NCBI GenBank assembly: GCA_030765065.1
Contig: CM060988.1
Span: 199,204,565 to 199,268,564, forward strand
From: Deroplatys truncata
Lineage: Eukaryota; Arthropoda; Insecta; Mantodea; Mantidae
Direction: 5' to 3'
Length of the DNA stretch: 64,000 nt
Position numbers and translations under genes: made by a program. A model generated the notes under the pieces. That model made no database searches. It saw nothing but the letters and a program-made list of their open reading frames with translations, and was not told the origin of the DNA. Shown in pieces: positions 47,932 through 60,194 of the stretch. The stretch's first letter is position 1. Each line of letters starts with the position of its first letter.

Positions 47932-48055
47932 ATGGACTGGTGGTACCGTGCTAGCCTCTAGTTCCCAAGGTCGTGGGTTCAAACCCGGCGGAGGGCGATG
48001 GGACACTAAGGACCATAGTAGTTAAAGAGCGTCCATAAATAAAACTCCATTTAAA
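47932..48055 (+). mobile_element. SINE family 1, internally deleted copy
   Basis: The tRNA-like head (GGACTGGTGGTACCGTGCTA, B box GGGTTCAAACCCGGCGGAGG) is joined directly to the tail GGGACACTAAGGACCATAGT, then AGTTAAAGAGCGTCCATAAA, shared with positions 80-135. Compared with 14640-14890 the middle is missing. Confidence 0.65.
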
Positions 48056-48899
48056 TTTATCACCAGTAGCCCTAACTGTTTCTTTTACTGCCTTACTAAC
48101 GCTCATTTTACTTGAATAATAATCTAACACATTCATTATTACTCTTCTTAGTTTACCAACATTTCATCTCTCCCTCGCTTTTACCTCCATAACCATAAGT
48201 GTTTATGTAAAGTGTTACGTAAATAACTTACATAACACTTCACAGTGTATAAATGTACACACTTCCGTACTACTATGTTATCTTTACTGCCTTTGACTTG
48301 CACTTGTTAGCTGAATAGATGGATGACTTGTCACATACAATCGGACTTTTACTGCAAAATTGTTTTCTTTATAAATTTGTACCCTCAGAAATCTATAAAG
48401 GCTCTAAAAATTATATAATCTGATACAAAAAAAAATATTCTGCATAGGATGTGTTCAAAGCTGAAAATTAGCAACTTGGCAACAGTGCGAGAGTAGAAAA
48501 GGATGAGGCTAATTGCAACATGTATGCGTTAGATAAAGACAAAAATATCCCATTTACCTCCATACTGTCTTTTAAGGTTGAGACAAGCTTTAGATAGCAC
48601 ATTTGGTAAAGGTGGGAATTTGCCTAATAGAATATTTAAAAATAGCTGATGCTACAAACACAATTATTTAACAGCTTGCGTATTTTAATGAGCTCTCCAC
48701 TTTTCCTAAAGTAAGTTTTTTTGCTTTCTTATTATATAAAATGCAACCAAATAAAGGGGAAAGTCTTCTTCATTCAGAAAGAATTTTGTTTACTTTTGTA
48801 TACCTTATAAACGATAAGAAACGGACACTACACAATGTGTCCAAATGTAAGTGCACTTGGAATTCAGTTGTTTCTTGTGATCACATGGAAATCTGATGT
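48056..48899. other. Intronic sequence, nothing recognised
   Basis: AT-rich, with a short imperfect palindrome around 48210-48245 (TAAAGTGTTACGTAAATAAC, then TTACATAACACTTCA). No supported gene. Confidence 0.4.
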
Positions 48900-49740
48900 G
48901 TTATATTCACATGACATTTTGCACTGTGTATCATTTGTTAATGGGTATAAAAATGTATCGTATAAAAGCTTATTCTGTTTACTTCATTTTAATTGAGATG
49001 AAACTGTTGCAGAAATAGCTTCATTACACATTTTGTTATAAATGCAAGGGAAATAGCATTGTCAAATGTTTCATAACTGGATGCTATATGCTGGCCTTAC
49101 GTATTCTTTTCATGTAGTCATGAGAAACAACTGAATGTTAATGGGATTTCAAAGAATGACAAAGGTATTGAGCAAATCAGACCATTAATAACAGATATCT
49201 CAGAAATGGCTTATGCCACAAAAAAAAATTATTTGAAATAAATTGTGTGTTTTAAAGAGACCTACATTTATGGTGTAGCTTAAAATGTATTAGTTATACT
49301 AGATTATGTAAAATTCCTTCCAAATGAGGACTTGACAGGCTATTACCACAAAATTCAAGGGATTCATATACATTTTATTTGTCATGTAAATATCTATATG
49401 TGGTATTTTAATCAAAATCATTAGAGCCATTTTTGAGAGAATGCAAAATTTTGAAAAATGTTCCATGTGAAAGGTAGTTGGGGTGAAGGATTTTCTTGAA
49501 AATCTTTTTGTCGCATCTTAGGAAGGTACTTAGATACCAAGTTTGCCATTTATCCGACCTTACATTTTTGAGTTACTCTGTTCAGACTCAGACACACATA
49601 CACAGAGACGTTTTTCTGAAAATGCTTTTTTTGTGCTTTAAGGTGCCTCAAAACATGTATTTCCAATGAAACCTTGGTATCAAACTTGTGGGTGAAATAC
49701 AATACTTCCCTACTTACTATACATAGTAGAGAAAGTAAAA
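48900..49740 (+). repeat. Repeat family A, copy D
   Basis: Same order and orientation as 21345-22150, for example AATCATTAGAGCCATTTTTG, AGAAT, TGAAAATCTTTTTGTCGCAT, CTCAAAACATGTATTTCC and the end TACTTACTATACATAGTAG, then AGAAAGTAAAA. The terminal TACTATACATAGTA is a small palindrome. Confidence 0.75.
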
Positions 49741-50229
49741 AATTGTTCCCGAATAGAATGATTTGTAAAGTCTAAAATAATTCAAATATGATAATGAAAC
49801 ACAGAAGCCATTCACTGAACAGCATTTAACATGTCTGCAAAATTGCAATTTAATATGTTTTATAGTTCCTGTCAAATATGGTTTTATTTAATGCCTTGCA
49901 AATTTGACCAAATTAATGCCTTTTTGATGTACATGTTGTCTTAAAAAGGTTCACAGCAAAAGTGTAATATTTGTTTTGCTGCTTGTAAAAATGAATGTAT
50001 TTGCATTCCCTTGTGCCATAATTTGAAAGATTACACATTGCTTTTAATGCCTAAAACTTAAGATCTTTAGATTTTACTAAGAAGCCCAGGGAAATGTGTT
50101 AGGAGCAGAAGAGATATAGGGATGCTTAGAAAACAGGAAATCATTAACTTTCTGTAGAACAATTAATAGGAATTGTGTAAAAGAAGGGTACATTGATAAT
50201 TGTAAAAGGCAGGAATAAAAAAAAAAAAA

Positions 50230-50660
50230 AGATTTGGATGAGAACGGGGTCGATGTTCATAAGTGGGATAAAAGGAAGTGAAGAAGGAGTCTTGAATTGT
50301 GTGGTGGAAAGGAAAACATAGCACATTATCTGATAGAATGTGAAGAATTAACACTACGGAGGCAAAACTTGGGGGAAATTGTAGCCATAAAAATGTTAAC
50401 AGGGAAAGAGGAAAAGGGATTCTGAAGCATGGGGGAGTTTTTAAGGAAAGCAAAAGAAAAATGGGCCAGGAAATTAAGGGATATAAGAAAATAGGAATGA
50501 CAGAGAAGAGGGGGAGGAAATATTTAAAGGTTGAGGTTGACAAAGGGGTACCCAGCTGAGGTAGCACATAAAGAATTAACTAGACATTCTGTACATGGTT
50601 TAAGCTAAATTTTATATAAAGGTATGTAAATTGAGATGTGCAAATAAACTAAGAAGCCCT
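50230..50660 (+). mobile_element. LINE 3' end fragment
   Basis: One frame reads LCGGKENIAHYLIECEELTL (about 50297-50356), fitting the C-terminal CxxC...H...C knuckle of Jockey/R1-type LINE ORF2 with the first Cys lost. It continues EFLRKAKEKWARKLRDIRK near 50430-50490, followed by an AT-rich 3' UTR-like stretch to about 50650. 5'-truncated, no tail duplication identified. The long - strand open frame over it (50163-50567) is incidental. Confidence 0.55.
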
Positions 50661-50664
50661 ATTC

Positions 50665-51727
50665 AGTTATATGAAAAACCAGAGGACATAACAGCACTTT
50701 TCCATAAACCAACAAAATTGTCTTGGTTCCTTAGGATTAGAAGTATTGAAAGTAGAGGAGGAGGAAGTGTAATTTAGTTGAAGAAGTGAAAGTTTCTTCA
50801 AGTCAGACACATCATGTTGAATCTGATTGCGTTCTGCCTTCACTCAGATGAAATGTAACAAACTTAGAGTCCGTGTACCTATGCACCCATCTTCCTGTGA
50901 GCAACTGTGCAAGCGAGCACTGATTTTTCATTTAGCACTGCACAAATGCTCGCAGGTTTTAACACCAAAATATCAATTTCAAAATTTTTTTTCCTGTATA
51001 AAAGTATTTTCCACCCTGGAATGAATCAGACTTCTCTTTTTCTTAGTAGAATACGTTGTAAATAGTATGCAGAATTTTTTCCTTTGCTCTTCCCTTATTG
51101 TCTTCCTGAATGCATATTGTAAAGATTAGACCCCTGTTTTTCATCACCTCACTTGAACCTGTTCTCATATCACAGCTACAATAACACAGTGATGTGATTC
51201 TTTCTTTTTGTTTTGTAGAACATTCTCGTCTTCCATTGCATGCAAAAACAAAGAAAAGAAAAGAAAACCCTGTACAAAATTATTACTTATTCAGGAAAAC
51301 CCTCAGAGCATGTGTGAAGTTTAATATTTTCCTTTAGTTTGTGATGGCAGAATTGGCTGTCAAGTCGTCTTTCTGCTTGCGCAACACATTAAAAGAGTTT
51401 TATCTGTTTATAGTCAGTAGAAATACAGTAAAGCTTCATTATAAACAAATAAAAATGTACATTTTATTTGCTAAATATATTTTTGAAGTGTTTTTATGAT
51501 ATAATGTATGTTTATTGTCTTTTAGTGCAGCAGCAGTAAAGAAATAAATTAAAGGGCAGGGGAAAGATGTAAATTAATTGATCAGCTTGTAGCTTGTATT
51601 GGTGTATAATAGGATTAATACTTAAGTGTTTTCATCAAATTTTAAAAATGTAAGGGTAGAATCTTGATTATATTACCTGATTGCAAATGCTTTCCTTTTG
51701 CTCAAGACGTGCATTACTGCTTTTTAA
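50665..51727. other. Intronic sequence, nothing recognised
   Basis: AT-rich. No supported feature. Confidence 0.45.
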
Positions 51728-52268
51728 ATGCTGGCACACTAATAAACTGGAAATGGCAAACAGAGGCATTTGGTTTGGTTCATAACACATTCGGAGCAGA
51801 AATGGGAATGCTTATCAATGGCAACATGGAAAGTCAGTGTATGGACTCGGGACATTCTTTCTTCTACTTGCAGTCCAGCCAGGTTAACCAACTTCAAAAT
51901 TTGATGCAATAAATATTTCCTAAACACTATGCCGCCATTATTTCTTAATTCCTCTTGGGAAAGTGTCATTTGTAGTAAGTGGTATGCATTAAAATTTCCA
52001 ATGTTATTTTCCAACAAATAGTCTAGTGACAATATTACTTCACGGCCTCCTTGTAAAATATCTACGATAAAGACAGCAACTTAAAATATGAATCCAGTAT
52101 GCCATTCCCAGGAACAGAAAAGTTAACCTGGACAAGTCTTCTGTTCCCAGGCTTCGGTAAGCTTCCCATTAATTTTGAATGCTCTCTTTGCAATACACAT
52201 GTTTTAATTTTGTAGTTGCCGTCCTGGTACCTGTTTCCAGTTATTGTGAAGCAGCCTTAAAACTGAGT
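51728..52268. repeat. Repeat family C, copy 3
   Basis: CAACTTCAAAATTTGATGCA, then ATAAATA, parallels copy 2. The right end CCTGTTTCCAGTTATTGTGA, then AGCAGCCTT (52235-52265) matches copies 1 and 2. The left end (GCTGGCACACTAATAAACTG, GAAATGG) is a plausible inverted counterpart. Confidence 0.45.
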
Positions 52269-52269
52269 A

Positions 52270-53645
52270 AAATAGAAAATAAAATTATAATCAAGGTTTT
52301 ACTGCATTTTTAAGCAAGTGAAGTGTGATAAAGTTTTATTTGTTTTGAAGTAGGATCACAGATATGTAAAATTTCTTGATGTTAAGTGAGGACATAACAT
52401 TTTATGCAACAAGAGTACTAAATATGGTCTATTGAAGGGCAGGGAATGTCAGAATCTGCTTCTTATAAAGAGAAAAACCAGGGGGGAGGAACAGCTACAA
52501 GAGGAGAGAAAAGTAGAAACGAGATGAAGGAAAAGCAAAAATTAATATTTCTCTTTAAAGTTAAAAATTGCTGACAAAGAGAGAGAGAGAGACAAACCTC
52601 ATGCATCAGTTTAAGATTTAGTACAAGTTTTTTTCTGATGATAAATGTATTCCAAATCAGGTTAGGAGTGTCAAAGGTGACTCCTGTCACATAGGTGAAA
52701 TTAGCCTATAAAAGACATCACTAAAAGCAGCATTTCTGTATTTTAAAAGAGAAGAGTCAAATAATTTTATTTTCTATGGCAGGTTAGATTTTGTCCATTT
52801 GGCTGTCTTGACCCATTCTAAGAATCTCTGAGAAATTCAATCATAGCAAGCTGGCAAAACAAATTATCAGTTATGGCCATCTGGTATCAGTGATGGAAGC
52901 TAACGACTTGCTCAAAGTGCCATCTCCAGATTATTACAATGTTCTTAGGATTTTATAATTAATTTGTTGTAAGTGTTTAAAACACTGTTGCTATGTTCTT
53001 CCCAAAATAAGAAACACCCTTAAGGTAAACAAAGGTAAGAGGCTGCACTGAATGTTTTCAGTGGCCCCTGGCCGCAACACTCAGCCTAAGAGTAGAAAAT
53101 GCATCCCATGTTCTCTTTTTGTTATTACTTTTAAAATGTGCTAATGGGTTGTTATGTTGCATTTTCACTGTTATTTGGGCATTTTAAGGTTAGGCCACAG
53201 ACCAGCTATCATAGCAGGCTCTATTGCAGTGACCTCAGTACTTTTCCATTGTGTAACTGGTGGTGCATGGTGCGGATGTGTTTGTACTGTAGAGAGATTT
53301 AACAAAGAGTTTGAACCTGGGACTTCTGGAATGTGGGCCACAGACGTTGCCGCGTGAACCATCTCACTTGGTACATGCTAATACAAAAGAAAGAAACTTA
53401 GACATGACTCTCAACAGCAGAGATATCTCGCTGAAAAGATATAGTAGACTCACGTTCCACCTAACAAATTCAATAAGCTGTTTCTTAGAGTATGGCATAA
53501 AATGGCTCCATAGAACACAAACTTACTTCATCAAACACTAAGAAATGAGGGATTTACCAGATTGATTGTGAAGACTGCCATGAATTATACAAGCCTGCAA
53601 ACCAAACTAAAGGAACACCTAAGAAAAACTTAATGCAAACAGACA
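52270..53645. other. Intronic sequence, nothing recognised
   Basis: AT-rich, with a short (GA)n run at 52579-52592. A weak SINE-like phrase is near 53310 (GAGTTTGAACCTGGGACTTC). Nothing firm. Confidence 0.4.
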
Positions 53646-53647
53646 AA

Positions 53648-53925
53648 TGTGCAGAAGCACTGTTCAGTGGTTAGCATGCTAGCCTCCAAATCTGGAGGTC
53701 CCAGGTTCAATTCCTGGCTGAGGTGGGAATTTTTCCATAGCCAGGATTATTTCCTATCTTCCCCTGAGTATGGAAGAATGAAAGAAATTTATGAATGTGT
53801 GTGCAAATTAAAAAAAACAAAGACTGATGATTAATGCAAACATCATTGCCAATGGGCTATTGTTCCAAAGGAAAGCTGCTGATATGATGTAAGATGTTAA
53901 AGGTTGCATATAAATAGTAAGTACC
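53648..53925 (+). mobile_element. SINE family 2, copy 2
   Basis: The tRNA-like head has CAGTGGTTAGCATGCTAGCC and a B box GGTTCAATTCC at about 53704-53714, then GGTGGGAATTTTTCCATAGC, CAGGATTATTTCC, and the tail GATGTAAGATGTTAAAGG. The layout equals 494-770. The 61-residue frame over the head is incidental. Confidence 0.7.
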
Positions 53926-54394
53926 TCCGCATTTGGTCAACAGAACACAACATTAAATGGGAAATAAAACTTTTAAAACATACCAAAACACCAGCAGAAC
54001 TCAGTGTGGGAAAAAGATCCACATCACCAAACTCGCACAGAGAGAAATGAATTTTGACTGTGTACCAGTAGACGACATAGTGACGTGCACTAGATAGCAG
54101 TACAACCAACACTAAAATAGGGGATCCCCTTTCAACAGTTGATGGTTGAAACATGCTCTGAGTGAAAACTAAAGTGTCATCAATTCACTCACAATTTCAG
54201 TTATGAATAATAAATTACGTTGTGGTTAAAAACTGGTCTTTTATATCACCTTATAGTAGGAATTGAGGGATGCCCAAAGACTCGTATGTATTTCTTCCCT
54301 TTATGCCTGGTTATTAAGTGTTGCACCGTACACAAATGATTATCAATTTGAGAATCATTACTCAGCAATGAAGAAACTTAAAAAGTAGAGAAAC

Positions 54395-54500
54395 TGAGCA
54401 TTTGGGAGGTTGTGGGTTCAAATCCTATGTGCCAGCCAATCTATCTGCTGAGATTTTTTCAGTTTCTCCTTAGTTGTCAAATGAATGAATACTACTACCC
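54395..54500 (+). mobile_element. SINE-like tRNA-derived fragment
   Basis: GGGAGGTTGTGGGTTCAAAT, then CCTATGTGCCAGCC, has a perfect-looking B box (GGTTCAAATCC). The A box is poor. Short fragment, family unknown. Confidence 0.4.
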
Positions 54501-54504
54501 GAAG

Positions 54505-56644
54505 TTTCACTTGCGGAACAAAATAAATAAAAATAAATGGTACAAGAAGGCGACTACACAACTAAGACAATCTGTTCAGCATCACAATCTAGTTTCCATG
54601 GGGAATTGAAATTGATTTGGGTACACATTCCATTCAAGACTCAGACCAAATTGAATCTTAGATTGAGTTCTCTTAGAAAGTAGGGTTGGATCAAACTTTT
54701 GTTGCATGAGAACACCTGCTTTATTGAAATCATATGAAGAGCACACGGAAAGAAAGGGTTAATTTCATTTTATCAGTTTTTTCAAGAAAGCATTTTTTAA
54801 CTTCAAAACTTTATAATTTCCATAGTTGATTATCTGAGTATATGAAAGTTGTATACCACATTGTGTGTTTATTTTTATTAATTCTTATATAAAATAATAA
54901 TACTAGGTAATTTCTGTTTTAGTATAATATCTCTCTGTCATCAAGTCTCTTTAGTTATCTCTCATTTACATGTTGTAATTTAGGAAATAATGTGCCAGTT
55001 TATTAATTTAGCATTACAGGGGCAACTCAAAATGCAACTTACTATTTTCTGATCAGTATATTTATTAACTAATTTATTTATTTTATTGATTTATAATTAC
55101 ATCTACCTAGTAGTAGTTAAAATATAGGATATTTCAGAAGTTGACAATACATAGTATTTAATGAACCAGGTAATTGAATAGTTACATTAAATTAGAACTA
55201 CACATTTACTGACTGAAAGTAATGTTGCTATAACACATCACAAAACATCTTCAGTTCCTGAGTAAGAGAGTTACGTAACCTCAACGTTACCCTTTATCAT
55301 ACAGCTGCAGGACAGGAACAACATCATTTGACCGTGGAGGACATAACTATTCTCATATCATACTAGTCAGTTCCTCTGTGACTAAACCCATTTTTATAAA
55401 TTGAATTTGTTTATTTGAAAATCTGTCTAATGAGCTATATGTCTGTCATCAACTTATTTTCTTCCTGTACACTCTTCATATTGAATATGGTTACTGTAGG
55501 ACTTGATGTAATACACTTATCATTTCTTTTTTTCCTAAAGACATTGAAGTTTGTACAAACTTTTTGCTGTGCTTTAAATATGTTTGAAGTTACTGGAACA
55601 TGAATTTAAAGGTGCAACATTATTTTAACCAATCTCCCTCCTTAAAATAAAAGTGAACTGTGCATTCCTACTAATCTTTGCTTCTTTCTTTAAGCTAACA
55701 TACCGACCTATGCATCACCCATTCCTTTTGTCATGCCGATCATTCATGCTCCCACTTTTCGTTAAGGAACAATAAACCATGGAATTTGTGCTCAAATCAA
55801 TTTAAATTCCCCTGAAACATGCTAAATGACAGTGTACACTCAAAGAACAGCCACCAGTTCCAGGATCTCAAAGTCCACATTCTGCCAAAACTCAATAATA
55901 ACAAAGTAGATGGGACAGGAAGGCAACAATGCAACTAGAGGCATCTGTCTGCCACACACAGATTCACATAACTGAGTGTTTATATATGATCAAAAAGTAT
56001 TTTATTTTAAAGAAACTAAAGCACATGGTTGGAAATGGCTAAAACCATCAAAAGAGTTGCCAACCAAGTGAAATGTGTTGTAATTGGTTAGGAAGCAGAA
56101 AGAGTTTTACCCACTTAACTGAGAGTTACAGCAATGGGGTTTTAGTTGATACCTAAGCTAATTCTCAAACTGACTCCCAGCATCTTCATCTTAGATTCCA
56201 ATATTTAATCAAAGAATTGTAATTTCAACACAATATACAGTTGTGAAGAAAGTACCACTTGCAGTCTCAGCAGTTTGTAAACATTTCACTTGCATAGAAA
56301 CAGCTGAACTGCAGTTGATGGCTTATATTATTGTCATGCAGATCAGAACCTATGTAGAATACTTTAACTTAAAGTGTTATCTTTAAGGTTACACTTAAAG
56401 CTTAGATTAATTTTGTTCAACTGTGCATAAAACAAGGCTTAATCTAGTAAGCTTTCACTGGATGTTCTCGTAGAGGGCAATGTGAGGAGCGAGGAAAACA
56501 TAAAAAGGGTGGTGTGATAGAGCTGGAGTTGACTTTTCTATCTGAGTTTAAACTACCTACAAAAATATTGTTACAGCTCTACAGTCCAAATGATACTCGT
56601 CAATTCCTTTGCTTCATAATGAATTATTTGAATCTTTCCTCACA
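54505..56644. other. Intronic sequence, nothing recognised
   Basis: AT-rich. No coding, RNA or repeat signal that I can support. Confidence 0.45.
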
Positions 56645-56646
56645 TA

Positions 56647-57883
56647 CGAGGGTGGTCTGAAAAGTTTCCGACCTAATAAAGATACAAGACATTTTTTCAG
56701 AATTTTTTTTTTTTTTCAACATAGTCTCCTTGTAACTCTACACACTTCTCCCAGCGATGCTCCCATCTCTGTAACCCGTCCAAATAGTACTCGGCGTTTT
56801 TCTCTGCAAAATAATTGTTCACGAAGGTGCTTGCCTCTTCATTTGACGAAAATCTCTGTCCTCCGAGCGCAATTTTCAGATGAGGGAACAAAAAGAAGTC
56901 GCTTGGGGCTAGATCTGGTGAGTAAGGCAGATGGTCAAGCAGTTCAAACCATAATTCGTGGATTTTCACCATTGCAACCGCTGAGGTGTGTTGTCTTGGT
57001 GAAACAGGATTTTCTTTTTCTGCAAATGTGGCCGTTTTTCCGCAAGTTCAGCTTGTCAATTAATGATGCGTAGTATGCTCCTGTAATGGTTTTTCCTTTT
57101 TGAAGATAATCGATTAAAATAACTCCATGATATCCCAAAAAACAGTCGCCATCACTTTCCCAGCCGAAAACAGTTTTTGCTTTTTTTGGAGCCGGTTCCC
57201 CCTTTGCAGTCCACTGTTTGGACTGTATTTTTGTTTCGGGCGTATAATGGTGTATCCAAGTTTCATCTACAGTAATTAATCGGCGCCATAACTCGGATTT
57301 ATTGCGCCTAAATTGCATTGGAAATGTTCATTCGAACATGTTTTTGGTCAAATGTGAGCAAACGCAGCACCCAATGCGCAGACAGCTTTCTCATGTCTAA
57401 ATGTAGATTTAATATGTGACAAACACGTTCTTTTGACATGTTCATAGCCTCTGCTTCTTTCACTTTAATTCGGTGGTCATCTAGCACCATTTGGTGAACT
57501 TCGGCGATGTTTTCATCGGTAGTTGTAATTTTTGGACATCCCGAACGTTCGTCTCCCAAGCTCTTACGGCCACGTTTAAATTCAGCTGCCCAAAATTTCA
57601 CTTTGGTAAATGATGGTGCAGAGTCCCCATACACAGAATCCAACTCATCTTTGATTTGCGTAGGCATATTGCCTTTCAAAAACAAATATTAATGACAGCT
57701 CGATATTCGATTTTGTCCATTTCATAAAAACACTCAAACTACTGTTACATAACAACTGAGCATCCAAAATGTCTGAAACTTTGGTGAGTAACTGTCAACA
57801 GATGAACAACGAAATTCACTAGCTTTTATTTACGAGTGCTGCCATCTTCATGTTGAGGTCGGAAACTTTTCAAACCACCCTCG
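56647..57883 (-). mobile_element. Mariner (D,D34D) copy 5, best preserved in the window
   Basis: A 1237-bp element with 28-bp terminal inverted repeats (CGAGGGTGGTCTGAAAAGTT, then TCCGACCT) that differ at one position, flanked by TA on both sides (56645-56646, 57884-57885). The - strand transposase runs from about 57685 to 56697 in three overlapping frames: HTH region (GNMPTQIKDELDSVYGDSAP, VKFWAAEFKRGRKS), TTDENIAEVHQMVLDD, TVDETWIHHYTPETK (first Asp), HGVILIDYLQKGKTITGAYY, ILFHQDNTP (second Asp) and YSPDLAPSDFFLFPHLK (third Asp). At least two or three small indels, one just after the second Asp, break the frame. A typical mariner transposase is about 345 residues, which the summed frames reach. 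Confidence 0.92.
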
Positions 57884-57885
57884 TA

Positions 57886-58317
57886 TAAGGGCACCAAGAA
57901 GAGACATGACATTGTCTTGATCATATCTATAAATGGTTTTATATACACTCATTTGACATTTAACTTGGTACACTTTTCTGTGTTGAATATTCATGCACTC
58001 TGCTGTTTTAGTAAGCAAAAAAAATAGATTTTAAGTGTTTATACCAGAAATTAAGTCATCTTTTCGGTAGCTTGAAAATTAGTAATATTAATCTACAGGA
58101 AATCAAGTGTTCACTTGTTTTATACATTGACAAAGAAAAATTTTAAGCTAAAGCTAGCCTCTAAGCAAACACTGAATCAAGGCCAAGTGTAAGCTTTTGT
58201 TATACATAGGGAAACAAGGTTATACTTAGAAAATTGCCAGATAAAGCTAAGACTTGATTTTGACTTTATTCTAGTACTATCATCTTGCCAACTCGCATGA
58301 GAGATACAAAGCTTAGT
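57886..58317. other. mnb intron end, nothing recognised
   Basis: AT-rich intron sequence between mariner copy 5 and the last exon. No supported feature. Confidence 0.45.
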
Positions 58318-58341
58318 CTTCTCTCTCTCTCTCTCTCTTTC
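58318..58341. repeat. (CT)n microsatellite
   Basis: CTTCTCTCTCTCTCTCTCTC followed by TTTC lies about 80 bases upstream of the last mnb exon. It may reinforce the pyrimidine-rich region before the acceptor, but the distance is long. Confidence 0.8.
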
Positions 58342-58422
58342 TCTGTATTTGTGTTGAGTGTTATATTTGCAGATTGTTATTTGTAAGTAATGAATGTGCT
58401 TGTTGTGCAGTGCTGGTTTCAG

Positions 58423-58865
58423 GGAGTCGAGCCAGATCGGATCCCTCGACTGCGCTTCCAGGAAGTGCACACCAGCACAGCAGTTTGTACGGCAGCAACA
58501 ACTACACTCAGAGCGCTGCCACTCAGACAGCAATGGAATGTGAGAGCTTCCCCCCGTCAGCTGCTGTAACCACCCTGCGCCCCACACACTTTCATCATGG
58601 ACATGCACACCACCGAACCTCTCGTCAGCAGCAGCAACAACAACGCTATGCCCCATCTTCCTTGCCTTTGGAGCTAGTGGGGCATCAGCCAGGCTTGGAC
58701 TGCACCCAAACTGGTAGCCTAAACCTTCCCTTAACGGGTAACTTCTACCCCTCGGTTGGCACATCCTATATGATACCAGACTCTGGGGGTCAGAGCAACA
58801 GCGACAGGGAGGACAGCCCCATGGTGGGCGTCTGCGTCCAGCAGAGCCCTGTTGCCAGTCATTAA
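58423..58865 (+). CDS. mnb: minibrain / DYRK1 kinase, last coding exon (C-terminal tail)
   Basis: The exon continues the phase-1 exon ending at 17750. Two in-frame acceptors exist: TGTGCAG at 58410 (adding VLVS) and GTTTCAG at 58422 (reading GSRARSDP). I chose the second because human DYRK1A has GRARSDP here; the first is equally usable. The tail has GRARSDP-type sequence, an AMECES phrase like human AMDCET, a short His-rich patch (HFHHGHAHH) where vertebrates have a long poly-His tract, six Gln in a row, and ends REDSPMVGVCVQQSPVASH, almost identical to the human C-terminus REESPMTGVCVQQSPVASS. Stop TAA at 58863-58865. About 146 residues, shorter than the human tail. A 195-residue open frame on the opposite strand is a shadow. 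Confidence 0.95.
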
Positions 58866-60191
58866 CAGTGACTGACTGTATAGCTAGAACAGTTGTTTGT
58901 TATCAAGTGTTTTAGGGAAATAATAATAATAAAAGATAAATAATAATTATAATAATAAAAGCAGACAAATATTGTGACGTGACAAGTGTGATCATGTTCG
59001 AGGAAAGTGTACAGTACCATGAATTGTTGACTCAAATGATTTTCTACTTGGGGGTCTGTCTGTGTGTTTTTTTTAAGCTATCATATAAGGAAAAAAGAAA
59101 GAAAAATATGAAAAGTTATGGCTGGTTTTATTGAATCTTTTTAATATTTAAATGAAATAAATACTTACACAGTTGTAGAGATGTAACATTTATTTCTATT
59201 TTTCTTTCTTTTTTTACAGTTTGTATTGTTTCCATACGTATGCTCAGAAAAATATTTAATGAAGTTATGAAGTTTAAAGGAAGTATTCAGATTGAATAAT
59301 CTTTATTGACGACAGCAAGGTTCTTCTGTAACCAGTGTTATTGGCAGATATACTCTATTTTGTTCCCCCTTTTTTTCCTCATGGAGACGCAGCTCTTAAG
59401 TATAAGGTTCTTGTGACAGGCAGAATTTTATTGATGTATGTGATAAAAGACTCTGTCAGATTTTAACAGGCATTTGCTCATATTGTAAACATAACGATGA
59501 TATCATGTAAATATTGATTTGCTATTCGGTAAAGATATCCCCATAAAAAGCTATTAACATTTCTCTTATTGGTTGATTCAGGTTTTAGCTCCCTGTAGTA
59601 AATGCATGACGACAGGGTCTTTGAAGAAGATTGGGGTGTATTTTAATTTGTGATAAAACGTTGCACTGTAATTCAGCCTGAATACTCCATTTTAAAAAAG
59701 AGAAACTATGCAACGTTGAATGATCTGTTTTAATTTTGACGGTGTGTTTGGGAGAGTCACATATCCAAGTGCACAGTTGGAACTAAGGAATGGTATTGCA
59801 TGCCAGTACCTCATTACTATCATTTCTTTTGGACAACAGTAACATATTATAAACAATTAATTGGGTTTCTGGGCAACAACAGGCCAGTGGCCTTAATGAA
59901 CCATTAAAACACAATATGTTTTGAACATTTTTTTGAAATTAGTCTTGTAAATCAAGAGCACAGGGAAGGGTTGCGAACAAAAGCTGGCAGTTCCATTGTA
60001 ATGTAATCATTACTAGCAGAGAAATGGGGGGTATTATTATTAATTATTATTATTGTTATTATTTATTGATTTAGTTGTAGGTGTTGCAGCTTGTCTGTGT
60101 GCTCTCATTAAGTCCAGCATAACAGCGCCTGTCGTTGCTCAGACAACACGACAATGTGGCAGTCTACGCTGCTGTACTTATGTGAAATAAA
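58866..60191 (+). other. mnb: Probable mnb 3' UTR
   Basis: AT-rich sequence after the mnb stop, without recognised repeats. Candidate polyadenylation signals AATAAA at 58928-58933, 59156-59161 and 60186-60191. Which is used cannot be told from the sequence. A TTATTATT run lies at 60035-60068. Confidence 0.5.
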
Positions 60192-60194
60192 ATA

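Noticed and set aside
50163-50567. 134-residue - strand open frame
   Set aside because: It is antisense to a LINE 3' fragment and rich in low-complexity Phe/Pro/Leu from a purine-rich strand.
56609-57073. 154-residue + strand open frame
   Set aside because: It is the complement of the mariner copy 5 transposase and its left end.
58177-58764. 195-residue - strand open frame over the last mnb exon
   Set aside because: It is antisense to a clearly conserved mnb exon and runs through the (CT)n repeat as RE repeats. No recognisable domain.
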